A DNA stretch of 49,885 bases, taken from the NCBI GenBank assembly GCA_016795065.1, contig JAEUIU010000070.1:1-49885 (forward strand), given 5' to 3'. A program made the position numbers and the translations under genes. The stretch comes from Phycisphaerae bacterium. Lineage in GTDB: Bacteria > Planctomycetota > Phycisphaerae > Phycisphaerales > SM1A02. This document shows positions 35,033 to 44,261 of this stretch, piece after piece. Below the pieces are notes generated by a model. The model did not search any database and was not told the DNA's origin. It saw only the letters and a program-made list of their open reading frames with translations. How positions within the stretch are numbered: position 1 is the first letter of the stretch; each line of letters opens with the position of its first letter.

Positions 35033-35722
35033 CTACCCGCGACCGAAGACCGGAACCAGCGCACCGCTGGTCAGGGCGTTCTCCCGGGAGGCCAGGAAGG
35101 CGATTGCCTCAGCGACATCACTTGCCTTGGGCCATGAGGCGTGGTCGGCCGCTGGCATCGCACCGCGATTGGCGGGCGTGTCCATAATCGAAGGAAGGAC
35201 GGCGTTCACGAGGATGCCCTCACCCTTGACCTCTTCGGCTAACGACTCGGTCAACGCGGTCACGGCCGACTTGCTCACGCTGTAGGCGATCATCCCACCG
35301 ACCGGTCGTACGGCCGGCCTGGCCCCGACATTCACGATGCGCCCGCCGGCGCGTCCGCTTCGCCGCATTGCCCGTACCGCCTCGCGGCAGCAGAGAAACG
35401 CGGTGGTCGCGTTGAGCCGGAACAACCGCTCAAACTCCTGGCCGCTGGTCTCGGCAATCGGCGACATGGAGAAGCCTCCGGCGACGTGCACCGAGGCCCA
35501 GAGTCCGGGCAGCGAGCGGTAATACTCGCCCACGTCGGCCTCGCTCTGAAGGTCGACCTTCGAGAGCGCCACGTTCGCCCGCAGCGGAAACCGCTCGAGT
35601 TCCGATTCCAGAATCCACGGCACATGCACGCGGGCCCCCGCCGCAAGAAGCCGGGCCGCCACCGCCGTACCTAGGGCGCCTGTGCCGCCGGTGACCACGC
35701 AGTCAAGTCCATCGAATCGCAT
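35033..35722 (-). CDS. SDR family oxidoreductase
   Basis: A 229-residue short-chain dehydrogenase/reductase. The start is fixed by GGAGG 8 nt upstream. It has the cofactor motif VVTGGTGALGTAVAARLL, then SVHVAGGFSM in place of NNAG, and the catalytic Tyr/Lys in IAYSVSKSAVTALTESLAEEV. VNAVLPSIMDTPANR follows. The usual catalytic Ser position reads NVGARPA, a form seen in dihydropteridine-reductase-like SDRs. It lies 20 bp from the caspase-like gene start on the same strand, so the two may be co-transcribed. Confidence 0.85.
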   Translation of the reverse strand: MRFDGLDCVVTGGTGALGTAVAARLLAAGARVHVPWILESELERFPLRANVALSKVDLQSEADVGEYYRSLPGLWASVHVAGGFSMSPIAETSGQEFERLFRLNATTAFLCCREAVRAMRRSGRAGGRIVNVGARPAVRPVGGMIAYSVSKSAVTALTESLAEEVKGEGILVNAVLPSIMDTPANRGAMPAADHASWPKASDVAEAIAFLASRENALTSGALVPVFGRG

Positions 35723-35818
35723 GCCGTGTCCTCCTTCGAAGGGAACGGTACCATCTCCATTCTTTTCCTCGGCGGCCCAAAGACCACGGGCCGCGGACTC
35801 GCGTGAACGGACCCAGCC

Positions 35819-37333
35819 ATGAGCCGAATGGACGACATCGTTTCCCTCTGCCGCCGCCGCGGCTTCATCTTTCAGAGCTCCGAAATCTACGGCGGCATCA
35901 ACGGCTTTTGGGATTACGGCCCGCTCGGCGCCGAGCTCAAGCGGAACCTGAAGAACGCCTGGTGGAACGACATCGTCCACCGCGAGCTGGTCGGTCCGGA
36001 CGGGAAGCCGATCGACATGGTCGGCGTCGACTGCACGATCATCATGAACCCGAAGACCTGGGTCGCCAGCGGTCACGTCGGGGGTTTCAACGATCCGATG
36101 GTCGATTGCCGCGAGTCAAAGGAGCGCTACCGCGCGGATCACCTCGTCGCCCTTGGTTCAACCGCCCCCGATGCGCGTCTCTACGTTTACGTGGACGGCG
36201 ATGAGGAGCAGATGGCGAAGGCGGAGAAGAGCCTCACCAAGTACGAGCGTCGCGATGCCCTCGATCCGGCGGTGCATGTCCGGCGCAGCTTCGTTGTTCT
36301 CACTGCCGAGGACCGAGCCCGGGCGATCGGCCCGCACGCGAAGGAGACCGGCACGCTCACCGAGCCGCGCATGTTCAACCTCATGTTCGAGACCCACTGC
36401 GGCGCGGTGCGGGACGAGAACTCGAAGGCGTACCTGCGCCCCGAGACGGCCCAGGGCATCTTCGCCAACTTCTGGAATATCGTCGACACGAGTCGCGTGA
36501 AGGTGCCCTTCGGCATCGCCCAGGTCGGCAAGGCCTTCCGCAACGAGGTCACGCCGCGCAACTTCACCTTCCGCAGCCGTGAGTTCGAGCAAATGGAGAT
36601 CGAGTTCTTCATCAAGCCCGAGACCGCCAACGAGTGGTACGCCTTCTGGCGCGACTATCGCTTCAACTGGTGGCAGTCGATCGGGCTCACGAGCTCGAAT
36701 CTCCAGCTTCGCGAGCATGATCGCGACGAGCTCGCCCACTACGCGAAGGAAGGCGCCGGCACCAGCGACATCGAGTACAAGTTTCCCTTCACCGATCCTG
36801 GGTTCGGCGAGCTCGAGGGGATCGCCCACCGCGCCGACTTCGACCTCAAGGCCCACGCGACGCACTGCGGCAAGGGCGACAAGATGCGCTATTTCGACCA
36901 GGAGAAGAACGAGCGCTACTTCCCGCACGTGATCGAACCCTCGGCCGGCGCCGACCGCGGCACGCTTGCCCTCCTCTGCGAGGCCTACACGCCCGACGAG
37001 AGCCGGGCGAGCAAGGTCTACATGAAGTTCCACCCTCGCATGGCCCCGACCAAGGCCGGCATCTTCCCGCTGGTCAACAAGGACGGCATGCCCGAAGTGG
37101 CCGAGCGGCTCTGGCGCGACCTCCGCAAGACCTGGACGATCGATATGGACGAGAAGCAGTCGATCGGCAAGCGCTACGCCCGCATGGATGAGGCTGGCAC
37201 CCCCTACTGCTTTACGATCGACGGCGAGTCGCTGACGACCAACACGGTCACGGTGCGGCACCGCGACACCCAAGCCCAGGAGCGGATCGCGATCGATTCG
37301 GTCCGCGGGTGGCTGGCCGAGCGGATTGGGTGA
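35819..37333 (+). CDS. glyS: Glycyl-tRNA synthetase (alpha-2 dimer type)
   Basis: A 504-residue class II synthetase of the archaeal/eukaryal/Thermus type, not the split GlyQ/GlyS. N-terminal RRGFIFQSSEIYGGINGFWDYGPLGAELKRN is diagnostic. YLRPETAQGIFANF and FRNEVTPRNFTFRSREFEQMEIEFF form motif 2, and the C-terminal anticodon domain includes GIFPLVNKDGMPEVAERLWRDL and IDMDEKQSIGKRYARMDEAGTPYCFTID. Divergent from the SDR gene across 96 bp. Confidence 0.96.
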   Translation: MSRMDDIVSLCRRRGFIFQSSEIYGGINGFWDYGPLGAELKRNLKNAWWNDIVHRELVGPDGKPIDMVGVDCTIIMNPKTWVASGHVGGFNDPMVDCRESKERYRADHLVALGSTAPDARLYVYVDGDEEQMAKAEKSLTKYERRDALDPAVHVRRSFVVLTAEDRARAIGPHAKETGTLTEPRMFNLMFETHCGAVRDENSKAYLRPETAQGIFANFWNIVDTSRVKVPFGIAQVGKAFRNEVTPRNFTFRSREFEQMEIEFFIKPETANEWYAFWRDYRFNWWQSIGLTSSNLQLREHDRDELAHYAKEGAGTSDIEYKFPFTDPGFGELEGIAHRADFDLKAHATHCGKGDKMRYFDQEKNERYFPHVIEPSAGADRGTLALLCEAYTPDESRASKVYMKFHPRMAPTKAGIFPLVNKDGMPEVAERLWRDLRKTWTIDMDEKQSIGKRYARMDEAGTPYCFTIDGESLTTNTVTVRHRDTQAQERIAIDSVRGWLAERIG

Positions 37334-37416
37334 CGCCCGCATGCCGCGGCCGACAACCCGGCTGAAACGCCGAACTCGCCGGGCCGTCGCTGTGCCGGGC
37401 GTGTTACAACAACCGC

Positions 37417-40290
37417 ATGGCCAGCGACGCTCCCGATCGCGATCCGGAACGGGCGACGGACGAGGACCGAGAGTCCCTGTTCGACGCGTTTCTGGACGCC
37501 ATCAGCGAGGGCCGTGACGAGCCGGCGATGGCCTTCCTTGCCCGTCATGGCGTCCGGGACACGAGTCTCGCCGGCAGGCTTGAAGCGATCCGCGGCGCTC
37601 GCGGGACCTTTCCGGCAGGTCAGGATCCCTGGCTTGGCAAGACCCTTGGCGGTTTTCGGATCGAATCGCTCCTGGGCGAGGGCGGCATGGGATTGGTCTA
37701 CCGTGCCGTCGATGTGGCTCTTGAGCGGCTTGTCGCGATCAAGTTGCTTCGGCCCGAGGTCGCCGGAGCGAGCACCGCTCAGGCCCGCTTCGAGCGCGAG
37801 GCCCGCTCGGTCGCGAGACTGCGCCATCGCAACATCGTGTCGCTTCTCTCCATCGGCAGCGCCGACGGCGTGCGCTACCTGGCCATGGAGCTGATCGAGG
37901 GCCGTCCGCTGGACGAAATCGTCCGCGAGGCGCGGGAGTCCGGACGGCCGCTGGCGCCGCAGCGGGTCGTGCGATGGGCCCGCGACATCGCCGATGCGCT
38001 CCAGTGCGCCCACGACAGCGACATCGTCCATCGCGACGTCAAGGCCTCCAATGTCCTCATTGCCGCTGAGGATGACCGAGCGATGCTGGTCGACTTCGGC
38101 ATCGCCCGCGCACGAGACGGCGCTTCCGGATCGGATCGCCCGATCACGATCTCCGAGAGCATCGTCGGCTCACCATACGCTATGGCCCCGGAGCGGATCG
38201 GGGCGAAGCAGGAAGGCGCCCTGCCCGACGACCCGGTCAGCGATGTGTATGGCGTCGGCATCCTGCTGTGGGAGTGCCTCGCGGGGCGACCGCCGTTTGA
38301 TGCCGCATCGATTGAACGCATGTTCGTTGCGATCCTCCACGAGGATCCGCCGCGACTTCGCTCGGTCGCCGCGAACATCTCCCGCGACCTTGAGACGGTG
38401 ACGATGAAGGCGATGGAAAAGTCCCCGCTCCGCCGCTATCCGTCGGCCGCGGCGCTGCGCGACGACCTCGACGCGCTCCTCACATTTCGGCCGATCGCAG
38501 CCCGTCCCGACGGAGCGTTGCGATCGCTGGTCCGCAAGACCCGCCGGCACCGGGCGCTTCTCTCCGTTGCCGCCGTCGCGGTTCTCGTGGCGGCGGTGCT
38601 CCTCATTGCCCAGCGCGTTTCCATTGATCGTGAGCGTCGGGTCAGCGCGGACGAAACGCTCCGCGAGGCGGCCTCGCATGTCACAAGCCTCAAGGCGGCC
38701 GTCGATGCGGCGCTCGCGGTCGAGTCGCGCCGGGCGGCCCTTGCGCCCAGCCGCTTCGAACGACATCTCTCCGCCGAGGAAGACCGCGAACTGGAAGGTC
38801 TCGAGCACGAGGTCGCGCTCCGGCGCCTGGAGCGCGATGCCCATGTCGACCGGGCGCTCGAACTGTTAGCCGCAGCGGAGCGGCTCGGCAGCGATCCGGC
38901 TCGGCTCCTCCGCGTCCGCCAGGGGCTCTACATCGCCCAATACGAAGACGCCCGCCGCCGCGAGGACGTCGCCGCAGCCGCTACGCTCAGGCGTCTCATC
39001 CGCGAGCATGATCCCGACGGAACCGTGATCGCTGCCCTTGAGCGGGGCACGCACTTTGACATCGTCGTGGATCCTCCGAATGCGAGCCTCTATCTTTTCC
39101 GGCTCGTCGATGCCCGCGATCTCGATCCCGATGCCGAGCCACGCCTCGTCCCGGCCCCGTATCGCACCCCGATGGAATTGCCCGCCGGCACGTGGGCGCT
39201 CGAGGCGCTTAGCGCCGGACCGCGCATCAGGGAACACGACTGCATCGTCGCGTTGGATGGCGTGCGGATCGCAGATGTCGCGCTCGTTGCGCCGAGTGAC
39301 GGCCAGGCTTGGCTTTCGCACACAACCACCGTGGAGCGCGTCACCGATTCAGGGACCGAAGTGGTCACGCTCGAGGAGGCGGATCGCGCGGTACGTTGCA
39401 AGGAGACGACGCGACCGATGCCGCGGATCGCCAGCGCCCGCCTCGAGGCGACATCGATCCAACCCAGCGTCGGCGACTATGTCCTCGTCGCGGACGCTCC
39501 CGGCTACCAGACCACGCGCCTCGCCGTTCGCAGCGTTCGAAACCAGCGCGGACCGCTGCGGATCATGCTCCCCGCCGCAGGCGATGCTCCGCCCGGCTTC
39601 CTTCCGCTTCCGACGAGATGGCCGATCGATACCTGGATCATGGAGCGCGAGGTGACCGTGACCGAGTACCTGGCGTTCGTCAACGACCCCAAGACGCTGG
39701 AAGCGATCCGGGCCTCGAACGAATCGATTCTCGTTCCACGCAGCGGAGTGGAAGGCGTGCACTGCATCCGCGGCGCGGATGGCCTCTATCGGATTCCTCC
39801 CGACTGGCAGGCCCAATGGCCGGCGCTGGGCATCTCCTGGGATGATGCGGTGGCGTATGCGACGTGGCGCACCGAGCAGGCCGCCGCCGCCGGCGAGCCA
39901 TGGACCTTTGCACTGCCTCGTTTCGACGACTGGATGGCCGCCTGCGCCGTCGCCACCGGTTCGGAGTTCATTACCGGCTCGCAATGGCGCCCCAAGTGGG
40001 CCTCGTCGGTCTTCTCCCACGAACGACCGACGCCGTCTCCGGTCCTCGCCTTCCCTCGCGACGAGTCCGTGCTGGGCGTCCGCGACCTGATCGGCAACGT
40101 GAGCGAGTACGTTGACGACTGGTGGCGCGAGGACGTCGGGCACCGCAAGCACGCTGGCGGATCGTGGGCCTACGGGGACCTGCTCTCCTTCCGGGTCTAC
40201 TTCGCCAACGGCCGACCAACCAACTCCCCTTCCGATACCGTGGGCCTCCGGCTGGTCGCCCGCCGCCGTTCCCAGGCTCCCCCACCATGA
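37417..40290 (+). CDS. Membrane Ser/Thr protein kinase with C-terminal FGE-sulfatase-like domain
   Basis: A 957-residue protein. The kinase domain spans about 80-350: Gly loop LLGEGGMGLVYRA, Lys in VAIKLLRP, catalytic loop IVHRDVKASN, metal site VDFGIAR and an APE-like APERIGA, all intact, so it should be active. One membrane segment follows at about 381-400. An extracytoplasmic helical region then has a PEGA-like part with VDPPNASLYLFRL. From about 722 on is a formylglycine-generating-enzyme/sulfatase-modifying-factor fold (WIMEREVTVTEYLAFVND... ISWDDAVAYATWRTEQ... LIGNVSEYVDDWW... GGSWAYGD...VGLRLVARR) without the active-site cysteines. The stop overlaps the start of an ECF sigma gene by ATGA, so the two form a coupled signalling pair. 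Confidence 0.92.
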   Translation: MASDAPDRDPERATDEDRESLFDAFLDAISEGRDEPAMAFLARHGVRDTSLAGRLEAIRGARGTFPAGQDPWLGKTLGGFRIESLLGEGGMGLVYRAVDVALERLVAIKLLRPEVAGASTAQARFEREARSVARLRHRNIVSLLSIGSADGVRYLAMELIEGRPLDEIVREARESGRPLAPQRVVRWARDIADALQCAHDSDIVHRDVKASNVLIAAEDDRAMLVDFGIARARDGASGSDRPITISESIVGSPYAMAPERIGAKQEGALPDDPVSDVYGVGILLWECLAGRPPFDAASIERMFVAILHEDPPRLRSVAANISRDLETVTMKAMEKSPLRRYPSAAALRDDLDALLTFRPIAARPDGALRSLVRKTRRHRALLSVAAVAVLVAAVLLIAQRVSIDRERRVSADETLREAASHVTSLKAAVDAALAVESRRAALAPSRFERHLSAEEDRELEGLEHEVALRRLERDAHVDRALELLAAAERLGSDPARLLRVRQGLYIAQYEDARRREDVAAAATLRRLIREHDPDGTVIAALERGTHFDIVVDPPNASLYLFRLVDARDLDPDAEPRLVPAPYRTPMELPAGTWALEALSAGPRIREHDCIVALDGVRIADVALVAPSDGQAWLSHTTTVERVTDSGTEVVTLEEADRAVRCKETTRPMPRIASARLEATSIQPSVGDYVLVADAPGYQTTRLAVRSVRNQRGPLRIMLPAAGDAPPGFLPLPTRWPIDTWIMEREVTVTEYLAFVNDPKTLEAIRASNESILVPRSGVEGVHCIRGADGLYRIPPDWQAQWPALGISWDDAVAYATWRTEQAAAAGEPWTFALPRFDDWMAACAVATGSEFITGSQWRPKWASSVFSHERPTPSPVLAFPRDESVLGVRDLIGNVSEYVDDWWREDVGHRKHAGGSWAYGDLLSFRVYFANGRPTNSPSDTVGLRLVARRRSQAPPP

Positions 40291-40841
40291 GTCCATCCGA
40301 TCTCGAATCGAGGGTTGCCCAGGCGAGTCCGGTTCTCGCCGAGCTCGCCCGTCGCGATGCGGGCGTCGCCCTCCTGCGCTTCGAGTCGGTCGAGGACCTC
40401 GTGGCCGGCATCCAGCAGGAAGCGCTGCGATCGTTGCCCAGCCTTGCCTGGCAGGGCGAGGATGCGTTCCGGGGCTGGCTCCTTCAGATCGCCCGTCGCC
40501 ATCTCCATGCCCGGCGTGATCACTGGTTCGCGCTGAAGCGCTGCGGCGCGCCGGTCCTGCGGCTCACCCAAGGCGCAACGACCGGCCCACGCTCGCCCGG
40601 AATTGGGCCTCGCACCTTTGCCCAACGTCGCGAGGAGCTCGCTGCGGTCACCAAGGCCATGGCCCTCCTTCCACCGCGCGATCGCGAACTGATCGCCTGG
40701 TCGGCCGAGGGGGTGAGCCATGAGGAAGCCGCCGAACGCTGCGGCTCGACGCCCGAGGCGGTGCGGAAGGCGACGTCGAGGGCGATCGAACGCCTGCGGA
40801 AAACGCTGACCATCGTCACCACGCCTCGGCCGCCGTCATGA
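40287..40841 (+). CDS. ECF-type RNA polymerase sigma factor, coupled to the kinase
   Basis: A 184-residue sigma factor. The N-terminal half is a divergent sigma-2 (FESVEDLVAGIQQEAL; DAFRGWLLQIARRHLHARRD), and the C-terminal half a clear sigma-4 helix-turn-helix (LLPPRDRELIAWSAEGVSHEEAAERCGSTPEAVRKATSRAIERLR). No anti-sigma gene is adjacent. Its translational coupling to the Ser/Thr kinase fits the planctomycete pattern in which ECF factors are controlled by linked kinases. The MITE begins 19 bp after its stop. Confidence 0.88.
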   Translation: MSPSDLESRVAQASPVLAELARRDAGVALLRFESVEDLVAGIQQEALRSLPSLAWQGEDAFRGWLLQIARRHLHARRDHWFALKRCGAPVLRLTQGATTGPRSPGIGPRTFAQRREELAAVTKAMALLPPRDRELIAWSAEGVSHEEAAERCGSTPEAVRKATSRAIERLRKTLTIVTTPRPPS

Positions 40842-40860
40842 GGCGAACGCGGTGCGCCGT

Positions 40861-41047
40861 GCTCCTTGCCCGGATTATTCACGCCCCGCCTCGCCCGGCG
40901 GGCGAGCCCGCGTCATGCCGCGCTGGCGCAGTCTGCTGATCCTTCGTGGCGATCGGGATCGCTCAGAAACTCGAGAATCACCGACCGAACCCACCGACCG
41001 ATCCTGGCACCGATCGAGTCAGGCAGTGAATAATCCGGGCTAGGAGC
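40861..41047. mobile_element. 187-bp MITE with IS1380-like ends
   Basis: It has terminal inverted repeats of 22 bp with one mismatch, GCTCCTWGCCCGGATTATTCAC, at 40861-40882 and 41026-41047. Fifteen bases, TAGCCCGGATTATTC, are shared with the ends of the IS1380-like element 3.2 kb away; the left copy here has T in place of A. The interior has no gene and carries a 7-bp hairpin (CTCGCCC/GGGCGAG at 40890-40906). No clear target duplication was seen. It fills almost the whole gap between the two convergent sigma/kinase modules and may terminate both. Confidence 0.85.
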
Positions 41048-41118
41048 CTGTCGGACTTTCACTCTCCCCTCTTGCCTCGGCCGGGCCTGGCGCTATGTTG
41101 TCCCCATGCCACGGATGA

Positions 41119-43503
41119 TCACGGAAGTGTGCGTGTCAGTGGTTCACCCACCGCTGTGGGCATGTTCTCAAGTTGCCTGGCGAGCGACGGTCCCACCTGC
41201 CAGCCTGCCGCCTTCAGGCGCACCTCGACATCCTGAGCCAGTTCCTCGGCGTGATTGCTGTCGAGCGCAGCCAGGGCGCGCCGGAGGGTATTGCGTGCCA
41301 GTTCCGGGTTCCTGGCGCCGAACTGCGCCGCGGCGAGTCGGAGCACAATAGGCGCGGCCGCCCGCTCGGCGTCGCGGAAGGTCAGCGGGCGCCGAGACGC
41401 CAGTTCCCAACGGGTCGCGGCCTCTCGGAAGCGGCCAAGGCGATGAAGCGCGGCGGCGTGGGCCACGAGTGCGCGATGGGCGATTTCGTCGCCTGGGCCT
41501 GTCGACTTCAGCATGGACTCGGATGCCAGACGAGCGATCGATTCGGCCTCCTCATACCGATCGAGTCGGAGGAGCGCCTCGGCGTGATGCGTGTGCATGC
41601 GAGCGATCACGCTCGCGCCGCGGCCGTCTTCGGCCGCAGCATCAGCCGCCGGGCGAGCGAAGGCCTCGGCCAGATCGTGCCACCCGCGCTCTGCCGCGAC
41701 GATAGCGAACTCCTCGTAGAGGCGATAAATCCTATGCCAGGAGAACTCGCCCCGTAACTTCGATTGCACGACATCCACTGCCAGCGAGCGAAACTCCTCC
41801 TTCGGACCGTTTCCGGCAGCGGCTAGGATGGCGAATTGGTATTTGATCATCGCCGTGAAGTCGCCGGGGGGTCTGCCCTCAACCTCGTCGAGTGCCTCCC
41901 GACAGAGGCGTTCGGCATCTGCTATTCGCCGCGCGCTCATGAGGCACCGACTGGCTTGTTCGATGATCTTCCATCGGCGCGCTGAATCGGGAGCGTCGAC
42001 GGCTCGGGACAGCACCATCGCTCGCTCGAGTTGGGCAATGCCCTGTTCATACTTGCCCGCGGCGCGGAGCGTGATCCCAAACTTGAAGCGCAGTTCCAGT
42101 TCGATCTCCGGCGACATCGAACCCGCGGGGTCCTCCAGCAACAAGGCGTATGCGTTGCGCATTGGTTCATCGACAGCCGGCGAGAAGCCTCCGGGATATA
42201 CCGTGGCGCCTGCCAGCATCCGGTAGAGCACGTCGGTCGTATTTCGAAGGGCTGCGGCCTCGGTCTCCACCCTTTCCCGCTGAGTGCGGGCCTCCTCCCC
42301 GGCGGCCTCGGCCGATTCGACAGCCTCCTCGAGCCGCTGATTGGCGATGCTTAGCCGAGAGGCCTGCGTCACGGCCAGAGCGCTTGTTCCTAGCACCGCC
42401 AGCAGTGATGCGACCCCCAGCCCCACGCCGATCGGGTTCCGACGAACAAACCGGGACGCCACATACATCGGGTCTGGTCGGTGTGCAAGCACCGGCTGGA
42501 CCGCCAGGAATCGCCGGATGTCGTCGGCCAACGCATCGGCAGTCTGGTAGCGATCGGCGGGGTCGAGGGCCGAGGCGCGCGCGATGATCCAGTCGAGCTC
42601 GCGTGAGACCGCGCGGCGGTGCATGCGCACGCTCGGCACACTTCTGGCCGGGGCGTGGGCGATGGCCGCAATCCCCGCCAGGCCTGGGATGCCAGTACCA
42701 GCAAAGGGTTCAACGCCCGCTACGAGGCGGAAGAGGAGCACGCCCAGGGCGTAGACATCGCTGCGAGTGTCTACCGCGCTCGGGCTTGCGGTCGCCTGCT
42801 CCGGTGCGGCGTACGCGGGCGTACCGGCGAAGCCGATCATCGTCCAGCCCGAGGTCGGGGCCCGGTCGCCCGCTACGATCCGCGCGATCCCGAAGTCCAG
42901 AATCCGCGGCGTGTCGTTCGAGTCCACCAGGACATTGGCGGGCTTGATGTCGCAATGGACGACGCCTCGCTGGTGCCCGTGGGACACCCCGGCGCACACT
43001 TCGACGAACGCTTCGAGGATGTGGCGGAGCGGCGCGTGCCCGGTCACCCAGGCCTGGTCGGCCCAACGGTCGATTGGTGGTCCGTCGACATACTCCATGA
43101 TGAGCACGCGCCGGCCCTCGACGACCTCGACCGCGTACACCGTGACGACATTGGGGTGCGAGAGGCGGGTCAGCGCGTCTATCTCGCGGTGGAAGCGATC
43201 GCGGCCCGAGGGGTCGATCGCCGCGTTCGCGCACAACCGCTTGATGGCGACGATCCGCCCGGTGCCCGGCTGTCGGGCGCGGTAGACAGCGCCCTGACCA
43301 CCCCGGCCGATGGGCTCGAGTATCTCGTATCCAGTCAGCAAGGAGGGACCGGCTTGGGCATCCACGGCTTCCCGGAGGTGGTTGCGCCACTGATCCTGCT
43401 CCGCGCCGAGCCCGAACAGCTCAGCGGTTGCGGGGTCGAGCGCGGCGGCGTCTAGCGCCGGGTCTTCCGCCGGACGCTCTGGCGTAGGCTCATGTGTAGC
43501 CAT
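41119..43503 (-). CDS. Membrane Ser/Thr protein kinase with TPR-like sensor domain
   Basis: A 794-residue protein starting MATHEPTPER. The kinase domain spans about 58-330: Gly loop PIGRGGQGAVYRA, Lys in IVAIKRL (Lys88), catalytic loop VVHCDIKPANV (Cys where most have Arg, so a non-RD kinase), LDFGIARI, and APEQATASPSAVDTRSDVYALGVLL. A membrane segment is at about 355-377 (VGLGVASLLAVLGTSALAV). A coiled stretch (QRLEEAVESAEAAGEEARTQRERVETEAAAL) and TPR-like helices run to the end (FKFGITLRAAGKYEQGIAQLERAMVL; AEALLRLDRYEEAESIARLA). Its start overlaps the upstream ECF gene by 14 bp, so it is translationally coupled. Confidence 0.92.
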   Translation of the reverse strand: MATHEPTPERPAEDPALDAAALDPATAELFGLGAEQDQWRNHLREAVDAQAGPSLLTGYEILEPIGRGGQGAVYRARQPGTGRIVAIKRLCANAAIDPSGRDRFHREIDALTRLSHPNVVTVYAVEVVEGRRVLIMEYVDGPPIDRWADQAWVTGHAPLRHILEAFVEVCAGVSHGHQRGVVHCDIKPANVLVDSNDTPRILDFGIARIVAGDRAPTSGWTMIGFAGTPAYAAPEQATASPSAVDTRSDVYALGVLLFRLVAGVEPFAGTGIPGLAGIAAIAHAPARSVPSVRMHRRAVSRELDWIIARASALDPADRYQTADALADDIRRFLAVQPVLAHRPDPMYVASRFVRRNPIGVGLGVASLLAVLGTSALAVTQASRLSIANQRLEEAVESAEAAGEEARTQRERVETEAAALRNTTDVLYRMLAGATVYPGGFSPAVDEPMRNAYALLLEDPAGSMSPEIELELRFKFGITLRAAGKYEQGIAQLERAMVLSRAVDAPDSARRWKIIEQASRCLMSARRIADAERLCREALDEVEGRPPGDFTAMIKYQFAILAAAGNGPKEEFRSLAVDVVQSKLRGEFSWHRIYRLYEEFAIVAAERGWHDLAEAFARPAADAAAEDGRGASVIARMHTHHAEALLRLDRYEEAESIARLASESMLKSTGPGDEIAHRALVAHAAALHRLGRFREAATRWELASRRPLTFRDAERAAAPIVLRLAAAQFGARNPELARNTLRRALAALDSNHAEELAQDVEVRLKAAGWQVGPSLARQLENMPTAVGEPLTRTLP

Positions 43504-44107
43504 CGTCCTCAAGCCGGATCTGAAGTGCGATCTGCTCGGCGAGCCTTGTCCGCAGGCGCTGGACGGTCTTATGCACAGCGTCCTCGCTCATGGCGTGGAC
43601 CTGCGCGATCTGGGCCACGGACAAGCCCCGGGCGTGGGCGTTGAGGACCTCTATCGACTTGAGGTTGCACCGCTCTCGCATGGCCTCAACAGCCTTCCGG
43701 TAGTGGAACGCGACCCATTCGTGTTCCCACGCGGCGTCGGCACCGTGATCCCCGGGCTTGTCAAATCCGCAGTCCGGGGTATCAAGGTCATCTAGAGCGG
43801 CGCGGGCAAACTCTGGACATCTCCTGAACCGAAGAATGGCGTTGGAGGTGCATCGACCCAGGTACGACCGGAATCTGCCTCTCGTGCGGTCGTAGCGGAA
43901 GGTCCGCACCGCCTTGACGAAGCCCACCAGTACCGCCTGGGCTATGTCCTCCGCATCAAAGAGCGAGAGCCCCGCATTGCGCGCATAGCGGACAATCAGG
44001 TCGAAGTAGAGCGTGTGGAATCGCTCCCAAGCGGCCGCATCCGCGGGGTCGCGTAGACGCTCGAGCAGGGTGGTGCGAGTATCTCGGCTTGGAGGTCCCG
44101 AGGGCAT
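43490..44107 (-). CDS. ECF-type RNA polymerase sigma factor (second module)
   Basis: A 205-residue sigma factor starting MPSGPPSRDTRTTLLERLRDP. Sigma-2 is well preserved (WERFHTLYFDLIVRYARNAGLSLFDAEDIAQAVLVGFVKAVRTFRYDRTRGRFRSYLGRCTSNAILRF). Sigma-4 is SIEVLNAHARGLSVAQIAQVHAMSEDAVHKTVQRLRTRL. The opening 'TLLERLRDPADAAAWERF' is the style of planctomycete kinase-linked ECF groups. It precedes and overlaps the kinase gene, so its order is the reverse of the other module (sigma first, kinase second). An IS1380-like element lies 155 bp upstream of its start. Confidence 0.92.
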   Translation of the reverse strand: MPSGPPSRDTRTTLLERLRDPADAAAWERFHTLYFDLIVRYARNAGLSLFDAEDIAQAVLVGFVKAVRTFRYDRTRGRFRSYLGRCTSNAILRFRRCPEFARAALDDLDTPDCGFDKPGDHGADAAWEHEWVAFHYRKAVEAMRERCNLKSIEVLNAHARGLSVAQIAQVHAMSEDAVHKTVQRLRTRLAEQIALQIRLEDDGYT

Positions 44108-44175
44108 GACCGATCTCGGTTTGAAGCGTACCAGAAGGTAGGGTTTCTTCACAACGTATCCGCAAGCCATTCCCG

Positions 44176-44201
44176 CCTGCGGGGGCTCAAGCCCGCGCAG
44201 G
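44176..44201. promoter_or_regulatory. Palindrome upstream of the second ECF sigma gene
   Basis: CCTGCGGGGGCT and AGCCCGCGCAGG pair over 12 bp with one mismatch and a 2-nt loop, about 70 nt upstream of the sigma ATG. It may be an operator or a dispersed palindromic repeat. Confidence 0.35.
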
Positions 44202-44261
44202 TGCGATGGTCGTGTGGGGTCTGAACTCAGCCGTATGCATCGCCCGGAAATGGGGTGGGTG

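Noticed and set aside
36158..37342. 394-codon minus-strand open frame inside glyS
   Set aside because: Antisense shadow of glycyl-tRNA synthetase.
40861..41047. MITE read as a simple bidirectional terminator
   Set aside because: The 22-bp terminal repeats match an IS in the same window and are 143 bp apart, so a mobile origin fits better, although it may still terminate transcription.
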